Below are positions 6,572 to 14,855 of a DNA stretch of 20,320 nucleotides, piece after piece; position 1 is the first letter of the stretch, and each line of letters starts with the position of its first letter. The translations under genes were made by a program, and so were the position numbers. A model generated the notes under the pieces. That model searched no databases and had not been told where the DNA came from. It saw nothing but the letters and a program-made list of their open reading frames with translations. This DNA is from G020354785 sp965602045 (GTDB taxonomy: Bacteria > Bacteroidota > Bacteroidia > Bacteroidales > UBA10428): positions 1-20,320 of the forward strand of contig CBFCXR010000030.1 of assembly GCA_965602045.1 (NCBI GenBank), in the 5' to 3' direction.

Positions 6572-8995
6572 TTACAGGTCTTCTTCCTCACCATTTTCAT
6601 CACCTCCGTTTCTTTGTTCTCTTTTTACCTTATAATTATTAAAGTTATATGTAAGGGTTAGCATAACAACCGGGGCTTTGCGGTAATGGTAGCGGGAATA
6701 ATAAAAATCTTGACTTTCTGATATAAACTTACGTTTTGCGGTTCCAAAAATATCGCGTACCTGCAATATGGCAGTAAGTTTCCTGTCAAGAACACTTTGT
6801 TTCATGGAAGCATTAACGGTAAAGTGTCCTTTTGATTCTCCCTGTGCTGTTGCTGAAGGACTGCGGTAACGAGCAGTGATTTGCATTTGTGTGGTTTCAG
6901 TAAATAATATATTGTTATTCCATCTTCCGTCCCAGTTGAAACTTGTTTGATCAAACGATTTTCCTTCAAGTTCACCCTCGACACGATAGTCAAACATGCT
7001 GCCTGACAAATCAATATCCCATTTTTTTATAATTTTGAATCTCGTCGCCAATTCAGCTCCGAGAGCATAATCTGTACCTACATTCCATACAGTGTGAAGG
7101 AAAACATTTTTACTGTATACACTGCGAATTCTTTCAATTTTGTTATGTGTCACCCGGTAAAATCCTTCAAAAGAGATGAAACTTTCGCCAATTGTTTTTA
7201 AAATACCGAGTTCATAGGAATCCGAATATTCAGGAATTATATCAGGATTTCCTTTACGTACATTATAGGCATCCTGCCAAACAATAAACGGTTCGAAATA
7301 AAAGCCGCGGGGCCGGTTTATTCTGCGGGAATAACTGGTCATCATCTGTAAATCTTCTGAAAAGCTATAGGATAAATGCAGGGTGGGGAAGAGGTCGAAA
7401 CGGTCAATCGTGTAAATATTATCGTCAATATCAGTATCTGTTTCGCGCATAGTATATTCTCCCCTTAATCCTCCCTGGATACCGAATTTCTTTAGTGAAG
7501 CAGCATATAATGAGTATACTGAAAAAATATTTCTGTCATAGATTGTTGAGTGTTCAAATTCCGGTTGCAAAACATAATCTCCTTCTTCAGGTACATACCT
7601 GTATAAGCCTGAATTGTCCTCGCTAATACTGAAACGCCCCTGCAGTCCTGCTTCAAATCTGTCTTCTTCCCGTAAAGGAAGTTTATATTCCAGTTTTGTT
7701 GTCAGACTTTTTGAAGGGCCTTCTTCTAAATTTTTATTACCCTCCAGAATTGATTCCAAGCTCCGGAGTTCGTTATTTGATTCTTCAGTGCTATTGCTGT
7801 TACCATAGTGAAGAAAAGCAATTATATCATGCCCTTTTTTATCAAAATTATGTTTGTAACTGGTATTGATTGAATAACCTGATCCTTCCCGGTAGCCGTC
7901 TTCCAGACTAATATTATTTTGCTTCTCAGATCCGGGTTCACTCCATTCGCTGAAATTCTTCACGGAAATTCTCTCTCTTCTGCTTTCTGAAAATCTGAAT
8001 CCAACGAGAAGAAAATCTTTTTCAGAAATATCCCATTCCAGGCCTGTTCTGAAACTTTTACGCTGACGTCCTCCCTGATTCTCACCGTCTAATACCACAA
8101 AGTATAATGTGTCGTTTGATAAAGTCCTCTGCTCCGATTCGTTATAACTGGGGGAATACCTGTGATTGTAGTCAGCGCTTGCGAAGAAGTTTAAACTGTT
8201 TTTTTTAACATTAAAAAGGAAATCACCGCCGTATTTATCATCAAGCCCTGCATTCAGGTGAACAATTCCGCTAACGCCCTGCATTTTTTTCTTTTTGGTG
8301 ATGATATTAATAATTCCTGCTGAACCGTCAGGATCATATTTTACCGATGGATTTGTAATCAGTTCAATGTTCTGGATATTACTAGCCGGCATTTGCTGCA
8401 ACGCATCGTTAGCTTCGAGAATTGTAGGACGCCCGTCAATTAAAACTGTAAAACCAGAACTTCCACGCAGAGAAACATTCCCTTCGATATCCACTCTTAT
8501 TGATGGAATATTTTCTAACACGTCAACGGCAGTTCCTGAAATTGCAGAAAACTGCTTGCTGACGTTAATTATTTTCCTGTCGATCTTGTACTGGACAGGC
8601 GCTACATCCGATACAATTGTTACTTCTTCAAGTTTTTCAGTTGTTGTAGTTATATATATATCACTTAGTTTAATGTCATTTTGGATGTTGCTAAGAACTA
8701 TATTGTCAATGATAATATCGTCATAACCCAGAAAAGATATATTAATATTGTATGTGCCATATTTGATATTTTCGATAGAAAATCGTCCGTTGTTATCTGT
8801 GATAGTGCCGGTAATCAGTTTACCATCCACATCGGATAATGACACAGTAGCATATTCAACAGGATGTTTTGATTTTTTGTCAAATACCTGTCCTGAAATT
8901 TTAGCGCCTTTGCTGCCTGCAGTGTTAGCAAACGACGAAAATACTATCAGTATCAATAATGTTGCAAGGCTCCCTATTTTTTTTATTTTCATCAT
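6572..8995 (-). CDS. TonB-dependent outer-membrane receptor, not SusC-paired
   Basis: 807 residues. A signal peptide (hydrophobic 9-24) is followed by a carboxypeptidase-regulatory-like beta-sandwich (about 32-110: ISGQVFDKKSKHPVEYATVS, then DNNGRFSIENIKYGTY). A possible TonB box follows near 122-130 (LEEVTIVSD), then a plug domain (about 136-235: DVLENIPSIRVDIEGNVSLRG, then VLIDGRP, NIELITNPSVKYDPDGSAGIINI). A long barrel (about 240-785) is rich in alternating aromatic strands. This is the architecture of the outer-membrane beta-barrel (OMP_b-brl_3) receptors that import siderophores, peptides or other ligands. No SusD-like lipoprotein gene is adjacent, so it is not a classic Sus pair, and the ligand is unknown. 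The last strand (VMLTLTYNF) is followed by a basic then acidic tail (KREQRNGGDENGEEEDL) rather than ending at an aromatic residue. The second ATG (8992) may equally be the start. Confidence 0.93.
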   Translation of the reverse strand: MMKIKKIGSLATLLILIVFSSFANTAGSKGAKISGQVFDKKSKHPVEYATVSLSDVDGKLITGTITDNNGRFSIENIKYGTYNINISFLGYDDIIIDNIVLSNIQNDIKLSDIYITTTTEKLEEVTIVSDVAPVQYKIDRKIINVSKQFSAISGTAVDVLENIPSIRVDIEGNVSLRGSSGFTVLIDGRPTILEANDALQQMPASNIQNIELITNPSVKYDPDGSAGIINIITKKKKMQGVSGIVHLNAGLDDKYGGDFLFNVKKNSLNFFASADYNHRYSPSYNESEQRTLSNDTLYFVVLDGENQGGRQRKSFRTGLEWDISEKDFLLVGFRFSESRRERISVKNFSEWSEPGSEKQNNISLEDGYREGSGYSINTSYKHNFDKKGHDIIAFLHYGNSNSTEESNNELRSLESILEGNKNLEEGPSKSLTTKLEYKLPLREEDRFEAGLQGRFSISEDNSGLYRYVPEEGDYVLQPEFEHSTIYDRNIFSVYSLYAASLKKFGIQGGLRGEYTMRETDTDIDDNIYTIDRFDLFPTLHLSYSFSEDLQMMTSYSRRINRPRGFYFEPFIVWQDAYNVRKGNPDIIPEYSDSYELGILKTIGESFISFEGFYRVTHNKIERIRSVYSKNVFLHTVWNVGTDYALGAELATRFKIIKKWDIDLSGSMFDYRVEGELEGKSFDQTSFNWDGRWNNNILFTETTQMQITARYRSPSATAQGESKGHFTVNASMKQSVLDRKLTAILQVRDIFGTAKRKFISESQDFYYSRYHYRKAPVVMLTLTYNFNNYKVKREQRNGGDENGEEEDL

Positions 8996-9123
8996 GTTTA
9001 TAAATGTTTCTTAAAGCTACTAAATTGCGATTATAATTTTAAAAGAAATATATCAGATAATTTTTTTCTCAGAACTTTTTAGAAAAAATATAATTATGTT
9101 GCTGATTATTATTTTTTTGTAAA

Positions 9124-9137
9124 GTTATTCAAATAAC
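9124..9137. promoter_or_regulatory. Perfect inverted repeat GTTATT-CA-AATAAC upstream of the receptor gene
   Basis: The two 6-bp arms are exact reverse complements with a 2-bp centre, about 130 bp upstream of the receptor ATG. It could be an operator for the receptor gene; in such AT-rich DNA it may also be chance. Confidence 0.3.
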
Positions 9138-9177
9138 GGATTTTCATACAACAATTATTTTTTTCCCTGGAGAAATA

Positions 9178-9195
9178 TTTAAGCAATTACTTAAA
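9178..9195. promoter_or_regulatory. Perfect 6-6-6 dyad TTTAAG/CTTAAA upstream of the receptor gene
   Basis: TTTAAG (9178-9183), spacer CAATTA, CTTAAA (9190-9195), exactly symmetric, about 185 bp upstream of the receptor start. It could be an operator or a weak AT-rich hairpin after parC. Confidence 0.25.
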
Positions 9196-9386
9196 GGCTT
9201 CAGCTCAAACTACTAGTTATAGTGAATACTTTTTATTTCTAAAATCAGTAACGATCAATTCATTAATTTAAGTAATAACAAGATTAGGCTTAAATTGTTC
9301 TACTATTCTATTGCTAAGCTGCTGAATTCTGAATTATACGCGATACTTAATCAACCGTCATTGCCATCAACCAGGAACCAGCTTCG

Positions 9387-12035
9387 TTACCATTCCAGTT
9401 CCATCTGCTGCCCGTTGCTACCCTTGATTTCTGTTTCCTGGTTTATTTCTTCCGGCTCTTCAGGTTGTTTTTTTTCTTCTTCATCAACCGGGGCAATAAG
9501 GGGTTCGAGTTCTTTTACAACAGATACTTCATACTTTGATAACCTTTTACCTTTAGCTTTAAAGTTCTTAACACCTATAAATTCTGCTATTTCTAAAATC
9601 TCATTATTCCTGTGGCTGTGATCACCTCCGAATTTAAGTTCAAACCTCGGATATTCCACTTCAGTAATTCTTATAAGTTTTGATTCGGGATGATCACCAA
9701 TAAAGCTTACAGGTTTTTCCAGAGGTTCTATAACAAAACGTTTCACATAATAGTAATTAAGTGCTGCGTCAAAATATACAGAAGAGAATATTTTATCAGG
9801 ATTAAATCTTTCAATAATCAGCAAATCATCTTCAAAATGGTTGGACAAATCGAATGAAGATAATCTGAATCTGCCTGATTTTGTTATAACCAATAATTTA
9901 TCTTCACCTTTAAATTCTCCTAAAAACTTGCCTCTGCCGTCCGCATTCAGACGATTTACATCTTCGTCAAACCATACTTTTCTTCCTCCCAGTGTTGAAA
10001 TACCCTTTTCCTTTAAAATTATTTTCTGAACAGTATGCCTGGTGAGTATATTGCCAATTGAACTCCTTCCTTTAATAGCCATCTCTCCGAAGTTAACTTC
10101 CAGGGTAAGATTTCTCAGCCTGGGTTTGGGTTTTAATTGAACCTTAACGGTTTCTGCTTCGCCATTTGGATTAGCACTAAAGTATAATATCTTTGAACCA
10201 TCTTTACCTTTGGTCAGGTCATACTCATTATCTCTTATTAATCCCGTTATTGCACATCTTTTCATCATAACCTTGCCGGTTTTTCCATCACGGTAAACCA
10301 GGTTATAAATGGTCCTGTTATCATTTTTTTTAAATACATCAACATAAATAATATCTTTACCAACAAAAGTTTTCTCAGTAACTTTTGTTATCAGGTATTT
10401 CCCGTCCCTCCGTATTACTATTATATCATCAATATCAGAGCAATCGCAGACAAACTCATCTTTTTTGAGTGATGTGCCTAAAAATCCTTCTGCCTTGTTT
10501 GCATAAAATTTCTGGTTAGCAACCACTACTTTTGTAGCTATTATAGTATCGAAATTCCTGATTTCCGTTTTTCTTTTCCTGCCTGTTCCGTGCTTTTTCT
10601 TTATCTGCTTGTAATAATTAATTGTGTAAGGTATAATATTATCCAGATGGTTTTTTACTTCCTCTATTTCAGCTTCAATTCCTTTGATTGCTTCATCAGC
10701 TTTCAGTGAACTGTATTTTGATATTCGCCTGATAGGAATATTGGAAAGACGTATTAAGTCATCCCTGGTAACTTCTTTTAGCAGGTTCTTTTTGAAGGGC
10801 TCCAAACCCTTATCAATTGCTTCCAGTATTTCTTCCTCGGTCCGGCATTTTTTTATATCCTCATAAATCTCATTCTCTATAAATATTTTTTCCAGGTTAG
10901 AAATATGCCATGCATCTTTAAGGTCCTCGAGCCGGATTTCCAGTTCTTTTTTCAGCAGTTCCAGTGTTTTCTGAACCGATATTTTTAAGATTTCTGAAAC
11001 ACCAATCAACCGGGGTTTATTATTTTCAATGACACAGATATTTGGTGAGATGGGTATTTCACAATCGGTAAATGCATATAATGCATCAATTGTTTTATCA
11101 GGTGATATTCCCGGAGCGAGTTGTATTTGAATTTCAACATTTTCAGCAGTATTGTCGTCAATCTTTTTAATTTTTATTTTCCCTTTTTCATTAGCTTTTA
11201 CTATCGATTCAATTAATGATGAAGTAGTTCTGCCGTATGGTATTTCAGTTATTAGTAATGCTTTTTTATCAAGCCTTGAAATTTTGGCTCTTATTTTTAC
11301 CTGCCCTCCTCTCAGGCCGTCATTATATCTTGAAAAATCTGCCAGTCCTCCGGTGGGGAAGTCGGGAAACAGTTCAAACTTTTTTTCCTGCAGGTGTGCT
11401 ATGGCTGCATCAATAAGCTCGTTAAAATTGTGTGGTAATATTTTTGATGCCAGTCCAACAGCAATTCCTTCAACTCCCTGGGCCAGCAACAAGGGAAATT
11501 TTACAGGAAGCGTAACAGGTTCTTTATTTCTTCCGTCGTATGAACTTTTCCATGCTGTTGTTTTAGGATTAAAGACAACATCAAGGGCAAATTTTGATAA
11601 TCTTGCCTCTATATACCTTGGCGCAGCAGCACCATCACCTGTAAGTATGTTACCCCAGTTGCCCTGGGTATCAATTAGCAGTTCTTTTTGTCCCAACTGG
11701 ACAAGCGCATCACCAATGGATGCATCTCCGTGGGGATGAAACTGCATGGTATGTCCGATTACATTCGCAACCTTGTTATACCTGCCATCATCCAGCCTTT
11801 TCATGGAATGCAGAATCCTGCGCTGCACGGGCTTTAGCCCATCATCAAGATGGGGTACAGCACGTTCAAGGATTACATAGGAAGCATAATCAAGAAACCA
11901 ACCCTGGTACATACCTGACAGCCTTGTAACTTGAGTTGAGGCAACAGAATGTTCCTGCAGATTGTCTCCAAGCTCCAATATATCATCGTCTTTATTATCC
12001 TGTTTCTTAGTATTTTCCTGATTTTCCTCATTCAT
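9387..12035 (-). CDS. parC: DNA topoisomerase IV subunit A
   Basis: 882 residues. The winged-helix/breakage-reunion domain starts near residue 40 with YASYVILERAVPHLDDGLKPVQRRIL and holds HTMQFHPHGDASIGDALV and AAAPRYIEARLSKF, where Tyr141 is the DNA-cleaving tyrosine. Gate and coiled-coil regions follow to about 480, then a diverged C-terminal DNA-wrapping region of beta-propeller type. I find no gyrase-specific GyrA box (QRRGGKG), and the gene lies directly behind parE, so this is ParC rather than GyrA. With ParE it decatenates daughter chromosomes. The C-terminus ends in an acidic/proline-rich tail (PVDEEEKKQPEEPEEINQE). The 36-nt gap after parE and the AAAGGGA upstream of the ATG indicate one operon. 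An antisense open frame at 11152-11739 is a shadow of this gene. Confidence 0.95.
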   Translation of the reverse strand: MNEENQENTKKQDNKDDDILELGDNLQEHSVASTQVTRLSGMYQGWFLDYASYVILERAVPHLDDGLKPVQRRILHSMKRLDDGRYNKVANVIGHTMQFHPHGDASIGDALVQLGQKELLIDTQGNWGNILTGDGAAAPRYIEARLSKFALDVVFNPKTTAWKSSYDGRNKEPVTLPVKFPLLLAQGVEGIAVGLASKILPHNFNELIDAAIAHLQEKKFELFPDFPTGGLADFSRYNDGLRGGQVKIRAKISRLDKKALLITEIPYGRTTSSLIESIVKANEKGKIKIKKIDDNTAENVEIQIQLAPGISPDKTIDALYAFTDCEIPISPNICVIENNKPRLIGVSEILKISVQKTLELLKKELEIRLEDLKDAWHISNLEKIFIENEIYEDIKKCRTEEEILEAIDKGLEPFKKNLLKEVTRDDLIRLSNIPIRRISKYSSLKADEAIKGIEAEIEEVKNHLDNIIPYTINYYKQIKKKHGTGRKRKTEIRNFDTIIATKVVVANQKFYANKAEGFLGTSLKKDEFVCDCSDIDDIIVIRRDGKYLITKVTEKTFVGKDIIYVDVFKKNDNRTIYNLVYRDGKTGKVMMKRCAITGLIRDNEYDLTKGKDGSKILYFSANPNGEAETVKVQLKPKPRLRNLTLEVNFGEMAIKGRSSIGNILTRHTVQKIILKEKGISTLGGRKVWFDEDVNRLNADGRGKFLGEFKGEDKLLVITKSGRFRLSSFDLSNHFEDDLLIIERFNPDKIFSSVYFDAALNYYYVKRFVIEPLEKPVSFIGDHPESKLIRITEVEYPRFELKFGGDHSHRNNEILEIAEFIGVKNFKAKGKRLSKYEVSVVKELEPLIAPVDEEEKKQPEEPEEINQETEIKGSNGQQMELEW

Positions 12036-12071
12036 GGCAAATCATCCCTTTGTTACCGTTACTTGTGTTAT

Positions 12072-13913
12072 TTAAATTTCAACAAGATCTTCTTCAACAC
12101 GCAGGTTCTCAATAATAAATTCCTGACGCTCCGGTGTATTTTTACCCATATAAAAAGATAAAAATGCTGACACCGTATCATCTTTTTTTAACCTTACAGG
12201 CTCAAGCTGTATATCTTTGCCGATAAAGTGTTTAAATTCGTCAGGTGAAATTTCCCCCAATCCTTTAAATCTGGTGATTTCAGGATTTGTACCTAATTTA
12301 TTAATTGCCAGTTCTTTTTCTTCTACAGAGTAACAATATACGGTTTCTTTTTTATTCCTGACGCGGAATAATGGTGTTTGAAGAATATAAAGATGGCCCT
12401 TTCTTACCAGATCAGGAAAAAACTGAAGGAAAAACGTTAAAAGCAAAAGCCGTATATGCATTCCGTCAACATCAGCATCTGTGGCAATTACTATATTATG
12501 ATACCGAAGGTTTTCCAATCCATCCTCAATGTCCAATGCTGCCTGTAATAAATTGAATTCTTCATTCTCGTAAACTATCTTCTTGGTTAAACCGTATGTG
12601 TTTAATGGTTTTCCTTTAAGACTGAAAACTGCCTGTGTATTAACATCTCTGGATTTTGTTATTGATCCGCTGGCTGAATCACCTTCTGTTATAAAGAGAG
12701 TAGATTCAAGCCGTCTCTCATCATTTGAATTATAATGAATTTTGCAGTCCCTTAATTTCCGGTTATGAAGACTTGCTTTTTTTGCCCTTTCACGGGCAAT
12801 CTTTTTTATGCTGGAAATAGCTTTTCTCTCTTTTTCCGAATCAATAATTTTTTTTAAAAGTATATCTGCGGTCTCAGAGTGTTTGTGAAGATAATTATCG
12901 AGTTTTGTCTTAACAAAATCACCTATGAAATTTCTTATAGAAGGACCTTCAGGCCCCATGTCCTTTGAGCCTAATTTAGTCTTAGTTTGTGATTCAAACA
13001 CAGGTTCCTCAACTTTAATACTTAATGCAGCAGTTATTGATGCTCTTATATCTGAAGGTTCGAAATCTTTTCTGTAAAAGTCACGGATAGTTTTTACAAG
13101 AGCCTCTCTGAAAGCATTAAGGTGCATACCGCCCTGAGTAGTATTCTGGCCGTTAACAAAGGTATAAAATGTTTCACCATACTGGCTGCCGTGGGTCATT
13201 GCAACCTCAATATCAGTATCCTTAAGATGAATTAAAGAGTATAGCCCTTCATAATTCATATTTTCATTTAAAAGATCAAGCAGTCCGTTTTTCGAAAAGT
13301 ATGGCTCCCCGTTTAGTTTTATGGTTAATCCGCTATTCAGATAGACATAATTTTTAATCATCGACTCAATATAATCGTCGATATACCTGAATTTACCAAA
13401 CATTTTGCTGTCAGGAACAAATGTAACCAGTGTTCCGTTTTTCAAGTCAGTTGATTGCTCCTTATCGTCGTTTACCAGGTTGCCGTCTTCAAAACTCACT
13501 GCCTTAACAACATTTTCACGGTAAGATTTGATAATAAATTTTGAGGATAGTGCATTAACAGCTTTTATACCAACACCATTTAATCCCACGGATTTTTTAA
13601 AGACTTTCGAATCATACTTTGCTCCTGTATTCATTTTGGAAACGACTTCCTTTACTTTACCAAGGGGTATCCCTCTGCCATAATCTCTTATTTTAACAAT
13701 ATTTTCGGTTACAGTAATATCAATTACCTTTCCAAATCCCATCATGAATTCATCAATGGAATTATCAAGGACTTCCTTTATAAGTACATATATCCCGTCG
13801 TCCTGTGAAGAGCCGTCACCCAGTTTACCGATATACATCCCGGGACGTTTACGGATATGTTCCCTCCAGTCAAGCGTGCGAATAGTCTCTTCAGAGTATG
13901 CTGCTGCGTTCAT
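12072..13913 (-). CDS. parE: DNA topoisomerase IV subunit B
   Basis: The ATPase subunit that drives strand passage by ParC. GHKL ATPase motifs: EVLDNSIDEF (Asn51 from the chosen start), RDYGRGIPLG (Asp77) and GLNGVGIKAVNALS; then FITEGDSASGS and DADVDGMHIRLLLL of the TOPRIM metal site, and a C-terminal KGLGEISPDEF segment. I chose the ATG at 13913 (613 residues, MNAAAYSEETIRTLDWREHIRKRPGMYIG), which matches the usual ParE beginning. The frame is open to an ATG at 14003, but those 30 extra codons are hydrophobic (LLIKIFCIIFLFYIF), unlike any ParE N-terminus, and contain a TATATTTG promoter-like box (13931-13938). parC follows after 36 nt. Confidence 0.94.
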   Translation of the reverse strand: MNAAAYSEETIRTLDWREHIRKRPGMYIGKLGDGSSQDDGIYVLIKEVLDNSIDEFMMGFGKVIDITVTENIVKIRDYGRGIPLGKVKEVVSKMNTGAKYDSKVFKKSVGLNGVGIKAVNALSSKFIIKSYRENVVKAVSFEDGNLVNDDKEQSTDLKNGTLVTFVPDSKMFGKFRYIDDYIESMIKNYVYLNSGLTIKLNGEPYFSKNGLLDLLNENMNYEGLYSLIHLKDTDIEVAMTHGSQYGETFYTFVNGQNTTQGGMHLNAFREALVKTIRDFYRKDFEPSDIRASITAALSIKVEEPVFESQTKTKLGSKDMGPEGPSIRNFIGDFVKTKLDNYLHKHSETADILLKKIIDSEKERKAISSIKKIARERAKKASLHNRKLRDCKIHYNSNDERRLESTLFITEGDSASGSITKSRDVNTQAVFSLKGKPLNTYGLTKKIVYENEEFNLLQAALDIEDGLENLRYHNIVIATDADVDGMHIRLLLLTFFLQFFPDLVRKGHLYILQTPLFRVRNKKETVYCYSVEEKELAINKLGTNPEITRFKGLGEISPDEFKHFIGKDIQLEPVRLKKDDTVSAFLSFYMGKNTPERQEFIIENLRVEEDLVEI

Positions 13914-13930
13914 AATCTTTTCATTTGCAG

Positions 13931-13938
13931 CAAATATA
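13931..13938 (-). promoter_or_regulatory. Possible -7 element for parE-parC
   Basis: TATATTTG on the minus strand is an exact TAnnTTTG match, 17 bp upstream of the chosen parE start. The -33 region shows only TTTC. The leader would be about 10 nt, which is short, so confidence is limited. Confidence 0.35.
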
Positions 13939-14201
13939 TAGAAAAGAAAAATTATACAGAAAATCTTTATCAACAGTGTAGCCCGTGGGCGGGGTGTTAA
14001 CAATTTTATTTAATATTTGGTAATCATTAGTTTATATAAAATTTGACAGTTAATAGATTATTAGTAGTTGTTGAAAAATATTTGTATCTAATATACTCGT
14101 TGCACAAAAGCACGCAGGTACATATTTATTTTTAATTATTAAGTGGTAAAAAAAATATAATATATTTCCTGCCCTTTAATCATTCATAATTACTACAAAA
14201 A

Positions 14202-14231
14202 AAAGCAGGAACCCTCCGGGTCTCCTGCTTT
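14202..14231 (-). terminator. Rho-independent terminator of the DoxX-like gene
   Basis: AAAGCAGG (14202-14209) pairs with CCTGCTTT (14224-14231), and an inner ACCC/GGGT stem closes a TCC loop. On the minus strand the stem runs directly into a run of eight T (TTTTTTTTGTAG). It lies about 110 nt after the DoxX-like stop at 14340 and insulates parE from it. The other strand has only a short T-run, so it mainly serves minus-strand transcription. Confidence 0.8.
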
Positions 14232-14339
14232 AAATATTAATTAATAATTTTTCTAAAAAAAGCTTATTAATTTACAGAAGCATGTAATCATAGTATATAT
14301 AATTTTATTGCCATTTTTTAGAAATCTGTTAATTAAAAG

Positions 14340-14696
14340 CTATTTCGATAATAAATTTGCATAAGTTAAGGAAGCACCGAGAAGTCCCAAATCTCTTAGA
14401 AGTATTGCCATTGCCATTTGATCACCGCCGGCAACTACAGGAATATGTATTGTAATAATTATTATTAGCAGAAGTAATGCCAGTAGCAAACAAGCTATTT
14501 TTGCCTGGATTTTAGTAATAATACTTACTCCCGCCAATATCATGGCAAAGCCTGAAATGTAAACAAAACCTTCGGCAACCGGCCAGTCAGAGAGCATACT
14601 GGCAGCCATGTCGGTTGCATTCATAAAATGCAATATACCAAAAACAATGAATGGTATAGCAAAAATAATTCTTCCTAAATAGCTTAGTGTTTTCAT
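14340..14696 (-). CDS. DoxX-like small integral membrane protein
   Basis: 118 residues with four hydrophobic segments (about 8-24, 43-60, 66-88, 95-114). The opening GRIIFAIPFIVFGILHFMNA, the middle YISGFAMILAGVSIITK and the late RDLGLLGASLTYA follow the DoxX/DoxX-like pattern of a first helix with a GxxHF turn and a conserved RDxxLLG segment. Members lie in the inner membrane and have been linked to oxidative stress or thiosulfate:quinone chemistry, but most, including this one, have no defined reaction. It is a single-gene transcript: its own promoter lies at 14722-14754 and a strong terminator at 14202-14231. Confidence 0.85.
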   Translation of the reverse strand: MKTLSYLGRIIFAIPFIVFGILHFMNATDMAASMLSDWPVAEGFVYISGFAMILAGVSIITKIQAKIACLLLALLLLIIIITIHIPVVAGGDQMAMAILLRDLGLLGASLTYANLLSK

Positions 14697-14721
14697 AGAT
14701 TTGGATTTTATATTTTAAGTT

Positions 14722-14754
14722 CAAATATAAGATATTAGATATATATAAGTCAAA
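14722..14754 (-). promoter_or_regulatory. Bacteroidetes-type promoter of the DoxX-like gene
   Basis: On the minus strand TTTG (14751-14754) is followed after 21 bp by TATATTTG (14722-14729), an exact TAnnTTTG. Transcription would start near 14715, giving a leader of about 19 nt without a Shine-Dalgarno sequence. Confidence 0.6.
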
Positions 14755-14855
14755 TTTGATGCTAAAATTAGTGCATATTTTAAATTAAATCAGGGATTTG
14801 TGACTTATGGCCGGAGTATATTTATATTAATGCCAGGTATCTGCCGGTTGCGGAA

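Larger units (their letters stand above)
8996..9386. other. Gene-free region between parC and the TonB receptor gene
   Basis: About 390 bp of AT-rich DNA with no credible gene on either strand. It contains two perfect small dyads (9124-9137 and 9178-9195) upstream of the receptor start, described separately. I see no exact TAnnTTTG promoter for the receptor and no convincing terminator for parC. Confidence 0.6.
13914..14339. other. Gene-free region between the DoxX-like gene and parE
   Basis: About 425 bp, very AT-rich apart from a short GC patch at 13981-14000. It holds the terminator of the DoxX-like gene (14202-14231) and the probable parE promoter. No coding frame here looks real. Confidence 0.6.

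Noticed and set aside
8295..8726. A 143-codon plus-strand frame with hydrophobic stretches, and its neighbour at 8748-9014
   Set aside because: Both are antisense shadows of the TonB-dependent receptor.
6572..8995. SusC-type glycan importer
   Set aside because: No SusD lipoprotein gene is adjacent, and at 807 residues the protein is shorter than typical SusC and fits the general outer-membrane receptor family better.
11152..11739. A 195-codon open frame on the plus strand
   Set aside because: It lies wholly antisense to parC, whose protein is unmistakable; the translation has no recognisable domain and no start signals.
9387..12035. Gyrase subunit A instead of ParC
   Set aside because: No GyrA box was found in the C-terminal region and the gene follows parE by 36 nt.
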